DNA of 64,000 nt, taken from assembly GCF_014651015.1 (NCBI RefSeq), contig NZ_BMWB01000014.1, positions 62,001 to 126,000 on the forward strand, in the 5' to 3' direction. The position numbers and the translations under genes were made by a program. Shown here one piece after another: positions 9,220 to 17,131 of this stretch. Numbering within the stretch: the first letter of the stretch is position 1; each line of letters starts with the position of its first letter. The notes beneath the pieces were generated by a model that did no database searches, was not told the DNA's origin, and saw nothing but the letters and a program-made list of their open reading frames with translations. Source of the DNA: Streptomyces xantholiticus. Lineage in GTDB: Bacteria > Actinomycetota > Actinomycetes > Streptomycetales > Streptomycetaceae.

Positions 9220-9312
9220 AAACGCAAAGTGTGCGCGAGGCCCGCGGAACCTCCGGAGCCGGTGCCGACCGTTCGCAAAGAAGCCGAAGCGGCCGGGGTG
9301 CGCGAGCGAGGC

Positions 9313-9327
9313 GGCCCCGCCGGGGCC
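9313..9327 (-). terminator. Possible weak terminator after the nitronate monooxygenase gene
   Basis: GGCCCC-GCC-GGGGCC is a 6-bp stem 61 bases downstream of the monooxygenase stop and upstream of the TetR promoter region. There is no T-tract, so this is only suggestive. Confidence 0.25.
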
Positions 9328-9387
9328 AAGTCGCCGGTACCCGCCGACAACGGCACTCAGTTGTGCGGTGCGGCTGCACGTACACCG

Positions 9388-10374
9388 TCACATGCGCCGA
9401 AGCCGACGCTTCGCCTCGGCGTACTCACGGGCGAAGCGCTCGACGACCGCTGCCGCAGGAAGTACTGCCCCGACCGCACCGACGCCCTGACCGGCGCCCC
9501 AGATGTCCCGCCACGCCTTCGCCCCTTTGATGTCCCGGTTTCCGAAGTCCATGGCGGACGGATCGGAGCCGGGTAGTGCGGCTGGATCGAGCCCCGCGGC
9601 CTCGATGCTGCCACGGAGGTAGTTGCCGTGCACGCCGGTGAACAGGTTGGAGTACACGATGTCCGCAGCGGTGGAGTCCACGATCATCTGCTTGTACCGG
9701 TCCTCCGAGTTCGCCTCGTCGGTGGCGATGAACGCCGAACCCACGTAGGCGAGGTCCGCGCCGGCGGCCTGCGCGGCGAGGATCGAGCGGCCGTGGGCGA
9801 TGGAGCCCGACAGCAGAAGGGGGCCGTCGAACCAGTCGCGAATCTCCTGTACGAGCGCGAAGGGTGACTGCGTGCCGGCGTGACCGCCCGCGCCCGCGGC
9901 GACGGCGATCAGGCCGTCCGCGCCCTTTGCCACCGCCTTGCGCGCGAACCGGTTGCTGATGACATCGTGCAGCACGATGCCGCCGTAGGAGTGGACCGCA
10001 TCGCTCACATCGGCCCGGGCGCCGAGAGAGGTGATGATGATCGGCACCTTGAACTCCACGACGGTCGCGAGGTCCTCCTCCAGGCGTGAGTTGGTCCTGT
10101 GCACGATGAGATTGACCGCGAACGGCGCGGACGGTGCCTCGGGATGGTCGGCGTCGTGCTTGGCCAGCTCCCGCGTTATGCGCTGCAGCCATTCGCGCAG
10201 TGCCGACTGGGGACGCGCGTTCAGCGTGGGGAAGGAACCCACGATCCCGGAGGTCGACTGGGCGATGACCAGCTCCGGATTGGAGACGATGAACATCGGC
10301 GACGCGACCACGGGCAGGCGAAGCCGGTCCCGCAGGACGGGAGGCAGGCTCATGAGCGACTCACCATGTGTCAT
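9388..10374 (-). CDS. Nitronate monooxygenase-like flavoprotein
   Basis: A 328-residue TIM-barrel FMN protein of the 2-nitropropane dioxygenase/NMO family. It opens with LRLPVVASPMFIVSNPELV, and the FMN-phosphate segment GAGGHAGTQSPFALVQEIR and the later LLSGSIAHGRSI and YVGSAFIATDEA are visible. Besides nitronate oxidation, relatives in catabolic clusters act as flavin-dependent reductases of CoA intermediates (IpdC, encoded in the right part of this window, belongs to the same superfamily). The ATG at 10374 overlaps the ligase stop as ATGA, tying it to the second operon. The true reaction is unknown. Confidence 0.82.
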   Translation of the reverse strand: MTHGESLMSLPPVLRDRLRLPVVASPMFIVSNPELVIAQSTSGIVGSFPTLNARPQSALREWLQRITRELAKHDADHPEAPSAPFAVNLIVHRTNSRLEEDLATVVEFKVPIIITSLGARADVSDAVHSYGGIVLHDVISNRFARKAVAKGADGLIAVAAGAGGHAGTQSPFALVQEIRDWFDGPLLLSGSIAHGRSILAAQAAGADLAYVGSAFIATDEANSEDRYKQMIVDSTAADIVYSNLFTGVHGNYLRGSIEAAGLDPAALPGSDPSAMDFGNRDIKGAKAWRDIWGAGQGVGAVGAVLPAAAVVERFAREYAEAKRRLRRM

Positions 10375-11945
10375 GCGTCTTTCTTCTGCGGTGGACACGT
10401 CTCGTCCGTCGACGGATGTTCAGTGGCGGCGGGCGGCTGTGTCGCCGGGCCCGGCTCGCGGGTCAACTCCGTACGGTCGATGGAACGCTTGAGGATCTTC
10501 CCGCTCGGGCCCTTGGGCAGGGCATCGACGAACCGGATGATGCGCGGGACCTTGTAGGCGGACAATCGCTCTCGTGTCCAGCTCGACACCTCAGCGGCAC
10601 CGAGTTCCGAACCGGGCCGGGCGGCGACGAGCGCGGCGACCTCCTCACCGTAGTGGTCGTCGGGAACGCCGATCACGGCCGCCTCGATGATGTCGGGGTG
10701 CTCGTAGAGCACTTCCTCGACCTCACCGGGGTAGACGTTGTAGCCGCCACGAATGATCAGGTCCTTGATCCGGTCGACGATGCGCAGGTCGCCGTCCGTG
10801 TCGGTTTCGCCAAGGTCGCCGGTCCGGAACCAGCCGTCGGGCGAGATTGCCGCGGCGGTGTCCGCGGGGCGGTTCCAGTAGCCGCGCATCACCGTGGGCC
10901 CCTTGATGTGGACCTCGCCGACGGTACCCGGCGGGCACTCGTTCCCGTCGATGTCACGCACCTGCACCTGCAGCTGCGGGACCGCCCGCCCGGTGTACCC
11001 GGTTTTGCCGCCGGAGTCGATGTCGTTGAAAGTGCCGAACGCGGTGGTCTCTGTGAGCCCATAGCCTTCGAGGATGGTGCAGTCGAACCGGGCCTCGAAG
11101 GCCCGGGCGATCTCCCCGGGAAGGGACGCACCGCCGGAGACGGCGACGCGTAGCGCGGCGAAGTCCGCCGGATTCGCATCACCCGCCGAGTACAGCATCG
11201 CGTTCCACATGGTCGGTACGCCGGCCATGATGGTGAGCCGGTCGCGACGCAGCATCTCCAGCATCGACGTCGGGTCGAATCGGGCCAGCAACGACATCGA
11301 GCCGCCCACGGTCAATGTCGCCATCATGACGGACGCCTGTCCGAACACGTGGAACAGTGGGAGCCCCGTGCCGGTTCGGTCGGCACTCGTTCCGCGGCTG
11401 CACTCGGCGCCGATCTCCCCCGCGGACAACAGGTTCCCCACTGTGAGTTGGGCGCCCTTCGGCCGCCCTGTCGTACCCGAGGTGTACAGGATGGCCGCGG
11501 TCTCGTCGCGGTCCCGGTCGACGACGGGGGCGGGGGCGGCATCGGTGACCGTCGCGCCGGGGGACAGCGTCCAGGAGGGCACCTTGAGCGTCGCGGCCGC
11601 CTCCGCCACGGCGGGGCCGAGGGCGTGCCATGCGATCGCCAACGAGCACCCTGCGTCGCCGAGGACGTACTCGGCTTCGGCCCGGGTGGACATCGTGTTG
11701 ACCGGCACCACGACACAGCCCGCGGCCTGGATCCCGAGATAGGCCACCACGAACTCGGGCACCGACGGCGCTGCCAGCAGCACCCGGTCCCCGGGAGAAA
11801 GGCCCGCGGCCGCCAAGGCGCCCGCGTACTGTGCGCTCGCGTCGTGCAGTTGCCGATAGGTCCATTGATCCGCGCCGCCGCGCAGCGCGATGTTGTCGGG
11901 AGTTGCGGCCGCGTGACGGCAGACCGGGTCGAGAACACTGGCCAT
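10371..11945 (-). CDS. Acyl-CoA synthetase (AMP-binding, FadD-like)
   Basis: A 524-residue adenylate-forming ligase with LYTSGTTGRPKGAQ, EGYGLTETTAFG, the RIVDRIKDLIIRGGYN hinge and PKGPSGKILKRS. It has a Pro/Thr-rich C-terminal tail after the catalytic lysine. The ATG at 11945 is 84 bases after the HAD stop; two abutting palindromes (12011-12031) lie upstream and may give this gene its own control. It is the second acid-activating enzyme of the island. Confidence 0.9.
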   Translation of the reverse strand: MASVLDPVCRHAAATPDNIALRGGADQWTYRQLHDASAQYAGALAAAGLSPGDRVLLAAPSVPEFVVAYLGIQAAGCVVVPVNTMSTRAEAEYVLGDAGCSLAIAWHALGPAVAEAAATLKVPSWTLSPGATVTDAAPAPVVDRDRDETAAILYTSGTTGRPKGAQLTVGNLLSAGEIGAECSRGTSADRTGTGLPLFHVFGQASVMMATLTVGGSMSLLARFDPTSMLEMLRRDRLTIMAGVPTMWNAMLYSAGDANPADFAALRVAVSGGASLPGEIARAFEARFDCTILEGYGLTETTAFGTFNDIDSGGKTGYTGRAVPQLQVQVRDIDGNECPPGTVGEVHIKGPTVMRGYWNRPADTAAAISPDGWFRTGDLGETDTDGDLRIVDRIKDLIIRGGYNVYPGEVEEVLYEHPDIIEAAVIGVPDDHYGEEVAALVAARPGSELGAAEVSSWTRERLSAYKVPRIIRFVDALPKGPSGKILKRSIDRTELTREPGPATQPPAATEHPSTDETCPPQKKDA

Positions 11946-12010
11946 GGGCGGTGCCTTCCGGGGATGTGAGCAGGTGATGCGGTGCGGGTCCAGGCATGAC
12001 CGATCTCCCC

Positions 12011-12031
12011 CGACCGGTCGACCGATCGGTC
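12011..12031. promoter_or_regulatory. Two abutting palindromes, possible TetR-type operator
   Basis: CGACCGGTCG (12011-12020) is a perfect palindrome, directly followed, sharing one base, by the perfect palindrome GACCGATCGGTC (12020-12031). The pair ends within the HAD stop codon, about 66 bp upstream of the acyl-CoA ligase start. A related site, ACCGAC-CA-GTCGGT, lies at 14287-14300. The sequence differs from the 22-bp operator class, so a second regulator is implied. Confidence 0.45.
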
Positions 12032-12668
12032 AGGCGATGATCCTGAAGCGTTCGGCGAGTTGGCGGCGGGTGTCGGCGGCACTGGTGTGCAGCACGCCCT
12101 CGATTCCGATCCGCGCCGCTCCGTCGAGGTTCTGCTGCAGATCGTCGATCATGACTGCTTCCTCGGCGGCGACGCCGAGGCGTTCACATGCGATCGCGTA
12201 AATCCGCCGGGAGGGCTTGCGGATCCCGACCTCGGCGGAGATGACGACGGTGTCGGCCACGGCGGCGAGGTCGACGCCGTCGTAGGTTCCGGTACCGAAC
12301 GAATTGGATACCAGCGCCACGGGGTACCCGGCGTCGCGGAGATCGTTCAGCAGGGCGAGCACGTCCTGATCGATCGACATTCCTGCTTGCATCCGGGCCG
12401 TGAGCCCCTCCGCCTGTACGTCGGCGCCGTGGACGCGAAGACGCTCGGCGAACCCTCGCTCGAAGGCTTCCGCGTCGATACGGCCCGACTCGTGATCGGC
12501 CAGGAGGGTGCGTGACGGCTGGTCCCGGCTCAGAAGGTCGAGCGGCAGGCGGGGGTCGCCGCCGAGCGAGGCGCCGAAGTCGGTGAAAGCCCGCAACACA
12601 CTGGAGGTGATGACCCCGCCGAAGTCCACGAGCACCGCGGTTCGGGCCTTTTCCACCACTTTCGACAC
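12030..12668 (-). CDS. HAD-superfamily phosphatase, ACAD10 N-domain/epoxide-hydrolase type
   Basis: A 212-residue HAD hydrolase. Motif I is VLVDFGGVIT (nucleophile D, with the second Asp replaced by Gly as in the DFGGV subfamily), motif II LVSNSF, motif III GIRKPS (Lys), and motif IV VMIDDLQQN. The subfamily is the one found as the N-terminal domain of soluble epoxide hydrolase and of ACAD10. The GTG at 12668 has GAGAGAG about 10 nt upstream; an in-frame start at 12698 would add 10 residues. It lies between thiolase and ligase. With the kinase and the ACAD of the left operon it completes the three ACAD10 domains as separate genes. Its substrate would then be a phosphorylated acyl intermediate (inference). 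Confidence 0.82.
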   Translation of the reverse strand: MSKVVEKARTAVLVDFGGVITSSVLRAFTDFGASLGGDPRLPLDLLSRDQPSRTLLADHESGRIDAEAFERGFAERLRVHGADVQAEGLTARMQAGMSIDQDVLALLNDLRDAGYPVALVSNSFGTGTYDGVDLAAVADTVVISAEVGIRKPSRRIYAIACERLGVAAEEAVMIDDLQQNLDGAARIGIEGVLHTSAADTRRQLAERFRIIA

Positions 12669-12758
12669 AGTACCCACTCTCTCTCTTGCGGCCGGCACTC
12701 CACCGGCCTCATGCGACCGCAGCCATCTCCGACCGGCGCCCCGGGCGGGAGCAGAACC

Positions 12759-13958
12759 TCAGGCAACCTCGAACAGCCCGGCCGCGCCCATTCCGCCGCC
12801 GATACACATCGAGATCACCACATACCGGACACCCCGGCGCCTGCCCTCGATCAGGGCGTGCCCCACCAGCCGGGCGCCGGTCATTCCGTACGGATGGCCG
12901 ACCGAGATGGCACCGCCATTGACGTTGAACCGCTCCGGGTCGATGTGCAGTTCGTCCCGGCAGTACAGCGCCTGGGAAGCGAACGCCTCGTTGAGTTCCC
13001 ACAGGCCGATGTCGTCGACGGTGAGGTCGTGCTGCTTCAGCAGCTTCGGAATGGCGAACACGGGGCCGATGCCCATCTCGTCCGGACCGCAACCGGCAAC
13101 GGCCATACCCCGGTAGACGCCCAGCGGCTCCAGTCCGCGGCGCTCGGCCTCCTGGGCCTCCATCAACACCGACGCCGAAGCCCCGTCCGACAGCTGCGAG
13201 GAGTTACCCGCCGTCACGCTGGAACGCACGGTCACCTGACCGTCCGGCAGCACCGGCGCCAGTCCGGCCAGACCCTCGAGTGTGGTCGAAGCGCGGTTGC
13301 CCTCGTCCCGGGTCAGGGTCACAGCCTCGTCCCGCGCCTCCCCGGACTGCTTGTCCAGGACCTTCTTGACACTGGCGAGCGCGACGATCTCCTGATCGAA
13401 CCGTCCGGCCTCCTGCGCCGCCGCGGTGCGCTGCTGTGACACCAGCGCGAACTCGTCCTGGCGTTCCCGGCTCACGCCGTAACGTTCGGCGACGATCTCC
13501 GCCGTCTGCAGCATCGGCATGTAGATGCTCGGCTTGTTCTCGACCAGCCAGGGATCCGCCGCGCGGTGGTTGTTCATGTGGTCGTTCTGCACCAAGGAGA
13601 TCGACTCGACACCGCCGCCGACGGCGACCTGCATGCCGTCGGTGACTATCTGCTTGGCGGCCGTCGCGATCGCCATCAGACCCGACGAGCACTGCCGGTC
13701 GACCGTCATCCCCGACACGGTGTCCGGAAGTCCGGCACGAAGAACGGCCTGACGCGCGACATTGAAACCGGAGGATCCCTGCTGCACGGCGCAGCCGAAG
13801 ATCACATCCTCGACCTCACCTCCCTCGAGCCCGGCACGCTGCACCGCGTGCGAGAGGGCATGGGCGGCAAGTTCCTGCGCCTGGGTGTCGTTGAACGCAC
13901 CGCGGTACGCCCTACCGATCGGCGTCCGTGCCGTCGAAACGATGACTGCTTCCCTCAT
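12759..13958 (-). CDS. Acetyl-CoA C-acyltransferase (thiolase)
   Basis: A 399-residue thiolase of the degradative type with all catalytic residues: the nucleophilic Cys90 in VDRQCSSG, the GHPYGM histidine and the cysteine of [12 protein letters not shown]. It cleaves a 3-ketoacyl-CoA with CoA, giving acetyl- or propionyl-CoA. It is the first gene behind the promoter at 14153-14181. A broken paralogue sits in the left operon (2911-3264), so this copy would have to supply the thiolase step for the island. Confidence 0.93.
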   Translation of the reverse strand: MREAVIVSTARTPIGRAYRGAFNDTQAQELAAHALSHAVQRAGLEGGEVEDVIFGCAVQQGSSGFNVARQAVLRAGLPDTVSGMTVDRQCSSGLMAIATAAKQIVTDGMQVAVGGGVESISLVQNDHMNNHRAADPWLVENKPSIYMPMLQTAEIVAERYGVSRERQDEFALVSQQRTAAAQEAGRFDQEIVALASVKKVLDKQSGEARDEAVTLTRDEGNRASTTLEGLAGLAPVLPDGQVTVRSSVTAGNSSQLSDGASASVLMEAQEAERRGLEPLGVYRGMAVAGCGPDEMGIGPVFAIPKLLKQHDLTVDDIGLWELNEAFASQALYCRDELHIDPERFNVNGGAISVGHPYGMTGARLVGHALIEGRRRGVRYVVISMCIGGGMGAAGLFEVA

Positions 13959-14152
13959 GTCGCCTCACTGCTTCCTGTCGGTCCGGTTCGTCCGGGGGTT
14001 CAGGGCCGGAGTCCCGAGTTCCGTGAGCCGGACTCGATGCCGGTCGGCCTCTCCGAATGCCACCTGGGGCGCTGCAAGCAGTCAGCGACCGCCTCCCCTC
14101 TTCCGGGGGCGTGCGCCATGCCCTCAGGGTGACGGGAGCCGGCCTCCTGTTG

Positions 14153-14181
14153 GTTATAGTTGAATCCGGCGTCAGGTTCAA
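14153..14181 (-). promoter_or_regulatory. Promoter of the thiolase operon with embedded operator
   Basis: On the minus strand, -35 TTGAAC (14181-14176), a 17-bp spacer, then -10 TATAAC (14158-14153). The operator TTGAA-N12-TTCAA (14160-14181) fills the spacer and -35, exactly as at 8051-8079. The two operators agree in 19 of 22 positions, and the promoters have almost the same hexamers. Confidence 0.75.
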
Positions 14182-14286
14182 CCTGACTCCTGACGCAACG
14201 CCCGCCCAGAAGGCGCCACCCACGGTCCCCCTTGCGGGAAGCGTGCGCCCTCGACCTTGACAATCCATTTCCACGACTGGAGGCTG

Positions 14287-14300
14287 ACCGACCAGTCGGT
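14287..14300. promoter_or_regulatory. Palindrome directly upstream of the hydrolase start
   Basis: ACCGAC-CA-GTCGGT has perfect 6-bp arms and ends at the base before the ATG at 14301. It resembles the palindrome pair at 12011-12031. A protein bound here would block the ribosome-binding region or the transcription start. Confidence 0.4.
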
Positions 14301-15197
14301 ATGAAGGGGCGGACAGTGACCGAGCTGAGCATCTCCACTGCTGCGGGCGTATTCGACGCGATCGTGGCGGGCCCACCCGAGGGCCGCCCCGTGCTGTTGC
14401 TGCACGGCTTCCCCCAGACGGGGCTGGCGTGGCAACGGCAGATCGCGGCGTTGGCCACGCACGGCTACCGGGTGGTGGCACCCGACCAGCGTGGGTACTC
14501 CCCCGGGGCCCGCCCCGAACGGCCCGAGGACTACCGCATCGGCGCCCTGGTCGACGATGTGCTCGCGATCACGGAGGAACTGGGCTGGGCGTCCTTCGAC
14601 CTGGTGGGCCATGACTGGGGAGGCGCAGTGGCGTGGTGGACCGCCGATGCCCACCCCGGCCGGGTGCGCACCCTGACGGTTGTCTCGACGCCGCACCCCG
14701 GCGCTCTGGCCACCACCCTGCGTACCGACCAGGACCAGCGAGAACGATCGCGCTACATGATCGACTGGCGCGAGGCGCCCGCGACCGAAGAACACATGCT
14801 CGCAGACGATGCCGAGGCGCTTCGCGCCTCGTACGCCGGAAAGGTCCCGCAGGACAGTGTCGAGGCCTACGTGCGGCACCTGTCCCAACCGGGCGCCCTC
14901 ACCGCGGCGCTGAACTGGTACCGCGCCGGCCGCCCCGACGGCGCGATCGGCGTCATCGACGTGCCCACGCTGTACGTCTGGAGCACGCAGGACAGCGCTT
15001 TCGGCCCGGCGGCCGCGCAGGAAACCGGGCAGTGGGTCAACGGGCCGTACCGGTTCGAGACCCTCCAGGGCGTCAGCCACTGGATCCCGGAGGAGGCGCC
15101 CGAGACGCTGAACCTCGTACTGCTCGAACATCTGCGAACACACGGCGATCACGGAACCACAGCGAAGTCCCCGACTGCCGACTCTCAGAACAGGTGA
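14301..15197 (+). CDS. Alpha/beta-fold hydrolase (epoxide hydrolase/haloalkane dehalogenase-like)
   Basis: A 298-residue alpha/beta-hydrolase. The oxyanion motif is LLLHGFPQTGLAW. The nucleophile elbow GHDWGGAVAW carries Asp rather than Ser, which is typical of epoxide hydrolases and dehalogenases. An acid (QDSAF region) and the histidine of VSHWIPEE follow. ATG 14301 is used; a GTG at 14316 with AAGGGG in front is equally possible. It reads away from the catabolic operon but shares its regulatory gap, and is followed 5 nt later by the SCO6745-like gene. An epoxide- or lactone-opening role would suit the island but is not proven. Confidence 0.85.
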   Translation: MKGRTVTELSISTAAGVFDAIVAGPPEGRPVLLLHGFPQTGLAWQRQIAALATHGYRVVAPDQRGYSPGARPERPEDYRIGALVDDVLAITEELGWASFDLVGHDWGGAVAWWTADAHPGRVRTLTVVSTPHPGALATTLRTDQDQRERSRYMIDWREAPATEEHMLADDAEALRASYAGKVPQDSVEAYVRHLSQPGALTAALNWYRAGRPDGAIGVIDVPTLYVWSTQDSAFGPAAAQETGQWVNGPYRFETLQGVSHWIPEEAPETLNLVLLEHLRTHGDHGTTAKSPTADSQNR

Positions 15198-15202
15198 CCC
15201 CC

Positions 15203-16024
15203 ATGAAGACAGCGCGAGCAGCCTGGCGCCGACTCGAGCCCGTACACGCCATGATCTACTTCGCCCCGGAGGGAAGGCGACGGTACGCGGACCTCGGACT
15301 GAGCGGACGCGCCGGGTACTTCGCCTCCCGGAGCGCCGCCTTCGGCCGAGCATCCGCCGAGCTGGTCATCTCGACCTTCTACAACTTCAACCCCGATTTC
15401 GTCCGCAAGGCGATCGACGGGGCCTGGGACGCGGCGACGCCGCAGCAGGTGCTGGACGCGCGGCACGCAGCCGCGAGCGAGGCCCTGCGACGGGCCGGGA
15501 TCCACGAACTCCCCGCTCTGGACGAGGTCCTGGCACTGACCCGCCGGGCCGCCGAGGCGGCCTGCGGACACCCGCAGGGCCGCCCGCTGTTCGCCGCCCA
15601 TGCGGCGCTGCCCTGGCCGGACGAACCGGTACTGCAACTGTGGCATGCCCAGACCCTGCTCCGGGAGTTCCGTGGCGACGGCCATGTCGCGTGCCTGCTG
15701 AGCGAGGGCCTCGGGGGCCTGGAGTCCCTGATTCTGCACGCTGCCACCGGGGACGTCCCCGTCGACTTCCTCAAGGCAAGCCGCGCCTGGCCCGAGGAGG
15801 AGTGGGCCGCCACCGAGGAGCAGTTGCGCACACGAGGTCTTCTCGAGGGCGACTCCCTCAGCCCGGAAGGCGTACGCCTGCGCCGGCACATCGAGGACCG
15901 TACCGACCACCTGGCCCTTCCCGCCTACGCCGCCCTGGGTGACGCCGACTGCGATCGCCTCGCCGAACTCGCGAGCCCCTTCGGCCGCGCGGTCGTCGAC
16001 GCCGGCCTTCTCAAGATCGGCTGA
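15203..16024 (+). CDS. SCO6745-like conserved protein
   Basis: A 273-residue protein recognisable by its opening AWRRLEPVHAMIYFAPEGRR and the patterns FYNFNPDFV, AWDAATP and LSEGLGGLESLILHAATGDVP. This family (SCO6745 type, also called SalK-like) is widespread in streptomycetes, is predicted to contain helix-turn-helix-like helices, and has no established function. The start at 15203 lies 5 nt after the hydrolase stop, so the two form an operon that ends at the terminator 16293-16326. Confidence 0.75.
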   Translation: MKTARAAWRRLEPVHAMIYFAPEGRRRYADLGLSGRAGYFASRSAAFGRASAELVISTFYNFNPDFVRKAIDGAWDAATPQQVLDARHAAASEALRRAGIHELPALDEVLALTRRAAEAACGHPQGRPLFAAHAALPWPDEPVLQLWHAQTLLREFRGDGHVACLLSEGLGGLESLILHAATGDVPVDFLKASRAWPEEEWAATEEQLRTRGLLEGDSLSPEGVRLRRHIEDRTDHLALPAYAALGDADCDRLAELASPFGRAVVDAGLLKIG

Positions 16025-16391
16025 TCGAGCCCTTCACCCCCTCCGCTCGGGGGTGATCGGCTCGTATGTGGCCGACGAACGGGCCCTGGCCACCCACAGC
16101 GGTCGGACCACACCTGAAGTCGCTGTGGTGCAGGAAACCGCGGCCGTTGCTCTCCAAGGGCGACACCTCGGTCTCCCCAGGCATGACTGCACGGTAGCGC
16201 CGAGACGGGCACAGAGGTCCAAGGGCCCCTCTCCGCAGGTCCGTTCAGACGTCCTGGCCGCCGAACGACGCGAACGCGCCCGCACAAGAAGCGAGAAGGG
16301 CGTCCGCCGGGGCGGACGCCCTTCTCGGAACGGCAGCCCGACCAACCGGCGAACCTACGCGGTCACGGCTCCAGCCGCATGAACTGCCGGA
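16025..16391. other. Intergenic region between convergent genes
   Basis: 367 bases between two convergent genes. Apart from the strong hairpin at 16293-16326 I see no gene or site. Confidence 0.5.
16293..16326. terminator. Bidirectional terminator hairpin
   Basis: GAGAAGGGCGTCCGCC (16293-16308) is followed after two bases by its exact reverse complement (16311-16326), a 16-bp perfect stem between converging genes. It should stop transcription from both sides. Confidence 0.8.
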
Positions 16392-17015
16392 TCAGTTCCC
16401 GCAACTGGAGCAGCTCCTGACCTTGACGTCGTCGATGACAGGGCCGTAGGCAGTGGGCCCGGAAGTGCTGGCGAACGTCAGCTTCGTGGAAGGGTTGTTG
16501 GCCACGAACGTGAACTGCCGTGTCACGTAACCCATGTTCGCGAAGGTCTTGCCGACGGTGTTGAAGGTGAAGTCCTGGAAGTTCTGCCCGTCGATGCGAA
16601 CTTCGCCTCTCTTCACCGTCGGCGCACCACCGGGGTTGCCGGCGAGAGAGTACGTCACGGTGTACTTCGTCCCGGGCTCCGTGGTGAAGGTCTGGGACAC
16701 TGTGCCCGCGGTGCCGCCGTTGAGGTCCAGGGACTGGTTGCCCTCCGCAGCCTGCCAGACGCCGTCGTCCTTCAGATCCACATCTCCGCTGTCGACCTGC
16801 CACAGGCCCATGGTCTGCCCCGCGTAGAAGGTCGTCCAGTAGTTCGGTGGGGCGGTGGGGGTTTCGAAGCTGCCGTTGGTGAAAGCGGTGGTGGCGGCCT
16901 GGACTGCCGCGGTACCGACGGAGTGGGCGCTGTGCGCAGGGGATGCCGCAGCGGTACCGACACCCGCAAGCAGACCGGCCGCGGCGAGCGCGGCGTAGAG
17001 ACGCTTGGACAGCAT
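16392..17015 (-). CDS. Secreted DUF642-like protein (choice-of-anchor C family)
   Basis: A 207-residue exported protein. The signal peptide is MLSKRLYAALAAAGLLAGVG followed by an Ala-rich cleavage region around residue 30. The mature part is a single galactose-binding-like beta domain: TNGSFETP, DLKDDGVWQAAEGNQSLDLNG and GPVIDDVKV are hallmarks of DUF642 proteins, which bind cell-wall polysaccharides in plants and are uncharacterised in bacteria. A C-terminal SCSSCGN could form a disulphide. ATG 17015 has GGAAGG 5 nt upstream. It stands alone, between a convergent gene and a separate regulator, with no transporter or enzyme partner. Confidence 0.8.
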   Translation of the reverse strand: MLSKRLYAALAAAGLLAGVGTAAASPAHSAHSVGTAAVQAATTAFTNGSFETPTAPPNYWTTFYAGQTMGLWQVDSGDVDLKDDGVWQAAEGNQSLDLNGGTAGTVSQTFTTEPGTKYTVTYSLAGNPGGAPTVKRGEVRIDGQNFQDFTFNTVGKTFANMGYVTRQFTFVANNPSTKLTFASTSGPTAYGPVIDDVKVRSCSSCGN

Positions 17016-17131
17016 GGGAGCCTTCCGATAAGAGGGCGAAACAACCGGATGTGCAGAAACTCCCACAAACCTTCACGAATGGGGTGGGCAGACACAGAGG
17101 CATCCGGGTGAGTGCTGACCGGCGATCGAGG

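Larger units (their letters stand above)
13959..14300. other. Intergenic regulatory region between thiolase and alpha/beta-hydrolase
   Basis: A divergent intergenic region of 342 bases. It contains the operator-promoter reading left (14153-14181) and a palindrome just upstream of the hydrolase start (14287-14300). The thiolase leader would be about 190 nt long. No gene or clear leader structure was recognised in it. Confidence 0.5.
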
